DNA from: JACKCP01 sp034007295
Lineage (GTDB): Bacteria; Desulfobacterota; Desulfobacteria; Desulfobacterales; JACKCP01
Length of the DNA stretch: 42,207 bases
Assembly (NCBI GenBank): GCA_034007295.1
Contig: JAVERC010000029.1
Location: forward strand, 1 to 42,207
Direction: 5' to 3'
Program-made: the position numbers and the translations under genes
Shown here: positions 41,629 to 42,207 of the stretch, piece after piece
How the letters are laid out: the number at the start of each line of letters is the position of its first letter
Position numbering within the stretch: position 1 is the stretch's first letter
Notes under the pieces: generated by a model
Seen by the model: the letters and a program-made list of their open reading frames with translations, nothing else
Database searches by the model: none
Told to the model about the DNA's origin: nothing

Positions 41629-42207
41629 ATGAGAGACGCATATATAGTATCATCCGTTAGAACCCCTGGATGCAAAAACCGCAGGGGTGCTTTCAGGGAA
41701 ACAAGACCTGAGAATCTTCTTTCCCACATCATGAAGGCATGTGTTGACAAGGTCGGCGTTGACCCAAAAGAAATCGACGACTGTATGATCGGCTGTGCTT
41801 TCCCAGAAGCTGAACAGGGACTTAACATCGGCCGTGTTGCTGCAAAAATGGCTGGTTTCCCAAATGAAGTATCTGGTGCTACAGTTAACCGTTTTTGCTC
41901 TTCTGGTCTTGAAGCTATTGCTCTTGCAACACTTCGTGTTCAGGCCGGCTGGTCAGAAGTAACTATGGGCGGTGGTCTTGAGTCAATGACTTTTGTTCCA
42001 ATGGGCGGAAACAACCCACGTCCTCATCCTGAATTTGCAAAGACAAATGCAGAGATGTATATTTCAATGGGTGTTACAGCTGAAAATGTTGCTGACTGGT
42101 ACAAAATTTCCCGTCAGGAAATGGACGAATTTGCAGCAAAATCACAGCAGAAAGCTGTTGCAGCTCAGAAAAACGGCTGGTTTACAGAAATAGTTCCAAC
42201 TCCTGCT
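41629..42207 (+). CDS. Acetyl-CoA acyltransferase (thiolase), partial
   Basis: The first 193 residues of a thiolase, cut by the right edge. MRDAYIVSSVRTPG is the typical thiolase N-terminus. VNRFCSSGLEAIALATL near residue 87 holds the nucleophilic cysteine (C90 or adjacent, in NRFCSSG), and GGGLESMTFVPMGG near 110 is the following conserved block. The His and second Cys motifs lie beyond the window. It releases acetyl-CoA from 3-ketoacyl-CoA in the last step of beta-oxidation. ATG at 41629 has TTTAGGAGGATATAA before it. It is downstream of and co-directional with the FadB-like gene, and shares its codon bias. The 5' end is complete. Confidence 0.93.
   Translation, partial: MRDAYIVSSVRTPGCKNRRGAFRETRPENLLSHIMKACVDKVGVDPKEIDDCMIGCAFPEAEQGLNIGRVAAKMAGFPNEVSGATVNRFCSSGLEAIALATLRVQAGWSEVTMGGGLESMTFVPMGGNNPRPHPEFAKTNAEMYISMGVTAENVADWYKISRQEMDEFAAKSQQKAVAAQKNGWFTEIVPTPA

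Noticed and set aside
1..42207. CRISPR arrays, tRNA or rRNA genes, prophage or transposase genes
   Set aside because: No regularly spaced direct repeats, cloverleaf-like sequences, rRNA blocks or recombinase motifs were seen, although a tRNA scan could not be run.

Overview
The window is AT-rich (I estimate about one third G+C), densely coded bacterial chromosome from a Gram-negative anaerobe. It most resembles a low-GC member of the Desulfobacterota, perhaps the Desulfobacterales. Supporting features are a fused uroporphyrinogen-III methyltransferase/synthase beside an FmdB-type zinc ribbon and selA, a large 3-hydroxyacyl-CoA dehydrogenase/enoyl-CoA hydratase followed by a thiolase, an LpxR-type lipid A deacylase, lipoproteins, and PilZ and HDOD signalling proteins. 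The taxonomic placement is inference from gene content. I saw no rRNA, tRNA, CRISPR array, integrase or transposase.

Layout. (1) 1-3675, minus strand: the start of an AAA-ATPase-like gene that runs off the left edge, and a large DUF2339 membrane protein. (2) 3929-20999, plus strand, a specialised-metabolism and secretion region: a 2606-residue NRPS (C-A-T-C-A-T-reductase plus a C-terminal cyclic-nucleotide-binding-like domain), a PaaK-like adenylate-forming enzyme, a clostripain-family lipoprotein protease, a small lipoprotein, a MATE transporter fused to an RsbW-like ATPase domain, and a secreted subtilase. (3) 21187-21712: a PilZ gene with a good promoter and a structured leader. (4) 27864-21923, minus strand: a tightly packed run of CheD-HDOD, selA, a GGDEF-like/TPR protein, an FmdB zinc ribbon and cobA-hemD. 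(5) 28016-32036, plus strand: a phosphoribosyltransferase and an NCS1-type nucleobase permease behind a possible pseudoknot leader, then an amino-acid ABC permease and ATPase. (6) 32226-38963: LpxR-like, CNNM/CorC-like, THUMP methyltransferase, Na/Pi cotransporter, Ssb and a small STAS-like protein. (7) 39164 to the right edge: beta-oxidation genes with the codon use of highly expressed genes.

The most unusual content is the NRPS region. Its architecture predicts an N-acylated dipeptide released reductively as an aldehyde or alcohol. Peptide aldehydes are a known class of cysteine- and serine-protease inhibitor, and the neighbours include a cysteine protease, a serine protease and an exporter. 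The NRPS also ends in a domain that looks like a cyclic-nucleotide-binding fold without the usual phosphate-binding arginine, a combination I do not recognise.

A family of about 145-bp near-palindromic intergenic repeats is present as two full copies, one half copy and one internally deleted copy. The deleted copy can be explained by recombination between two GTTCAG direct repeats. One copy supplies the stop codon of its neighbouring gene.
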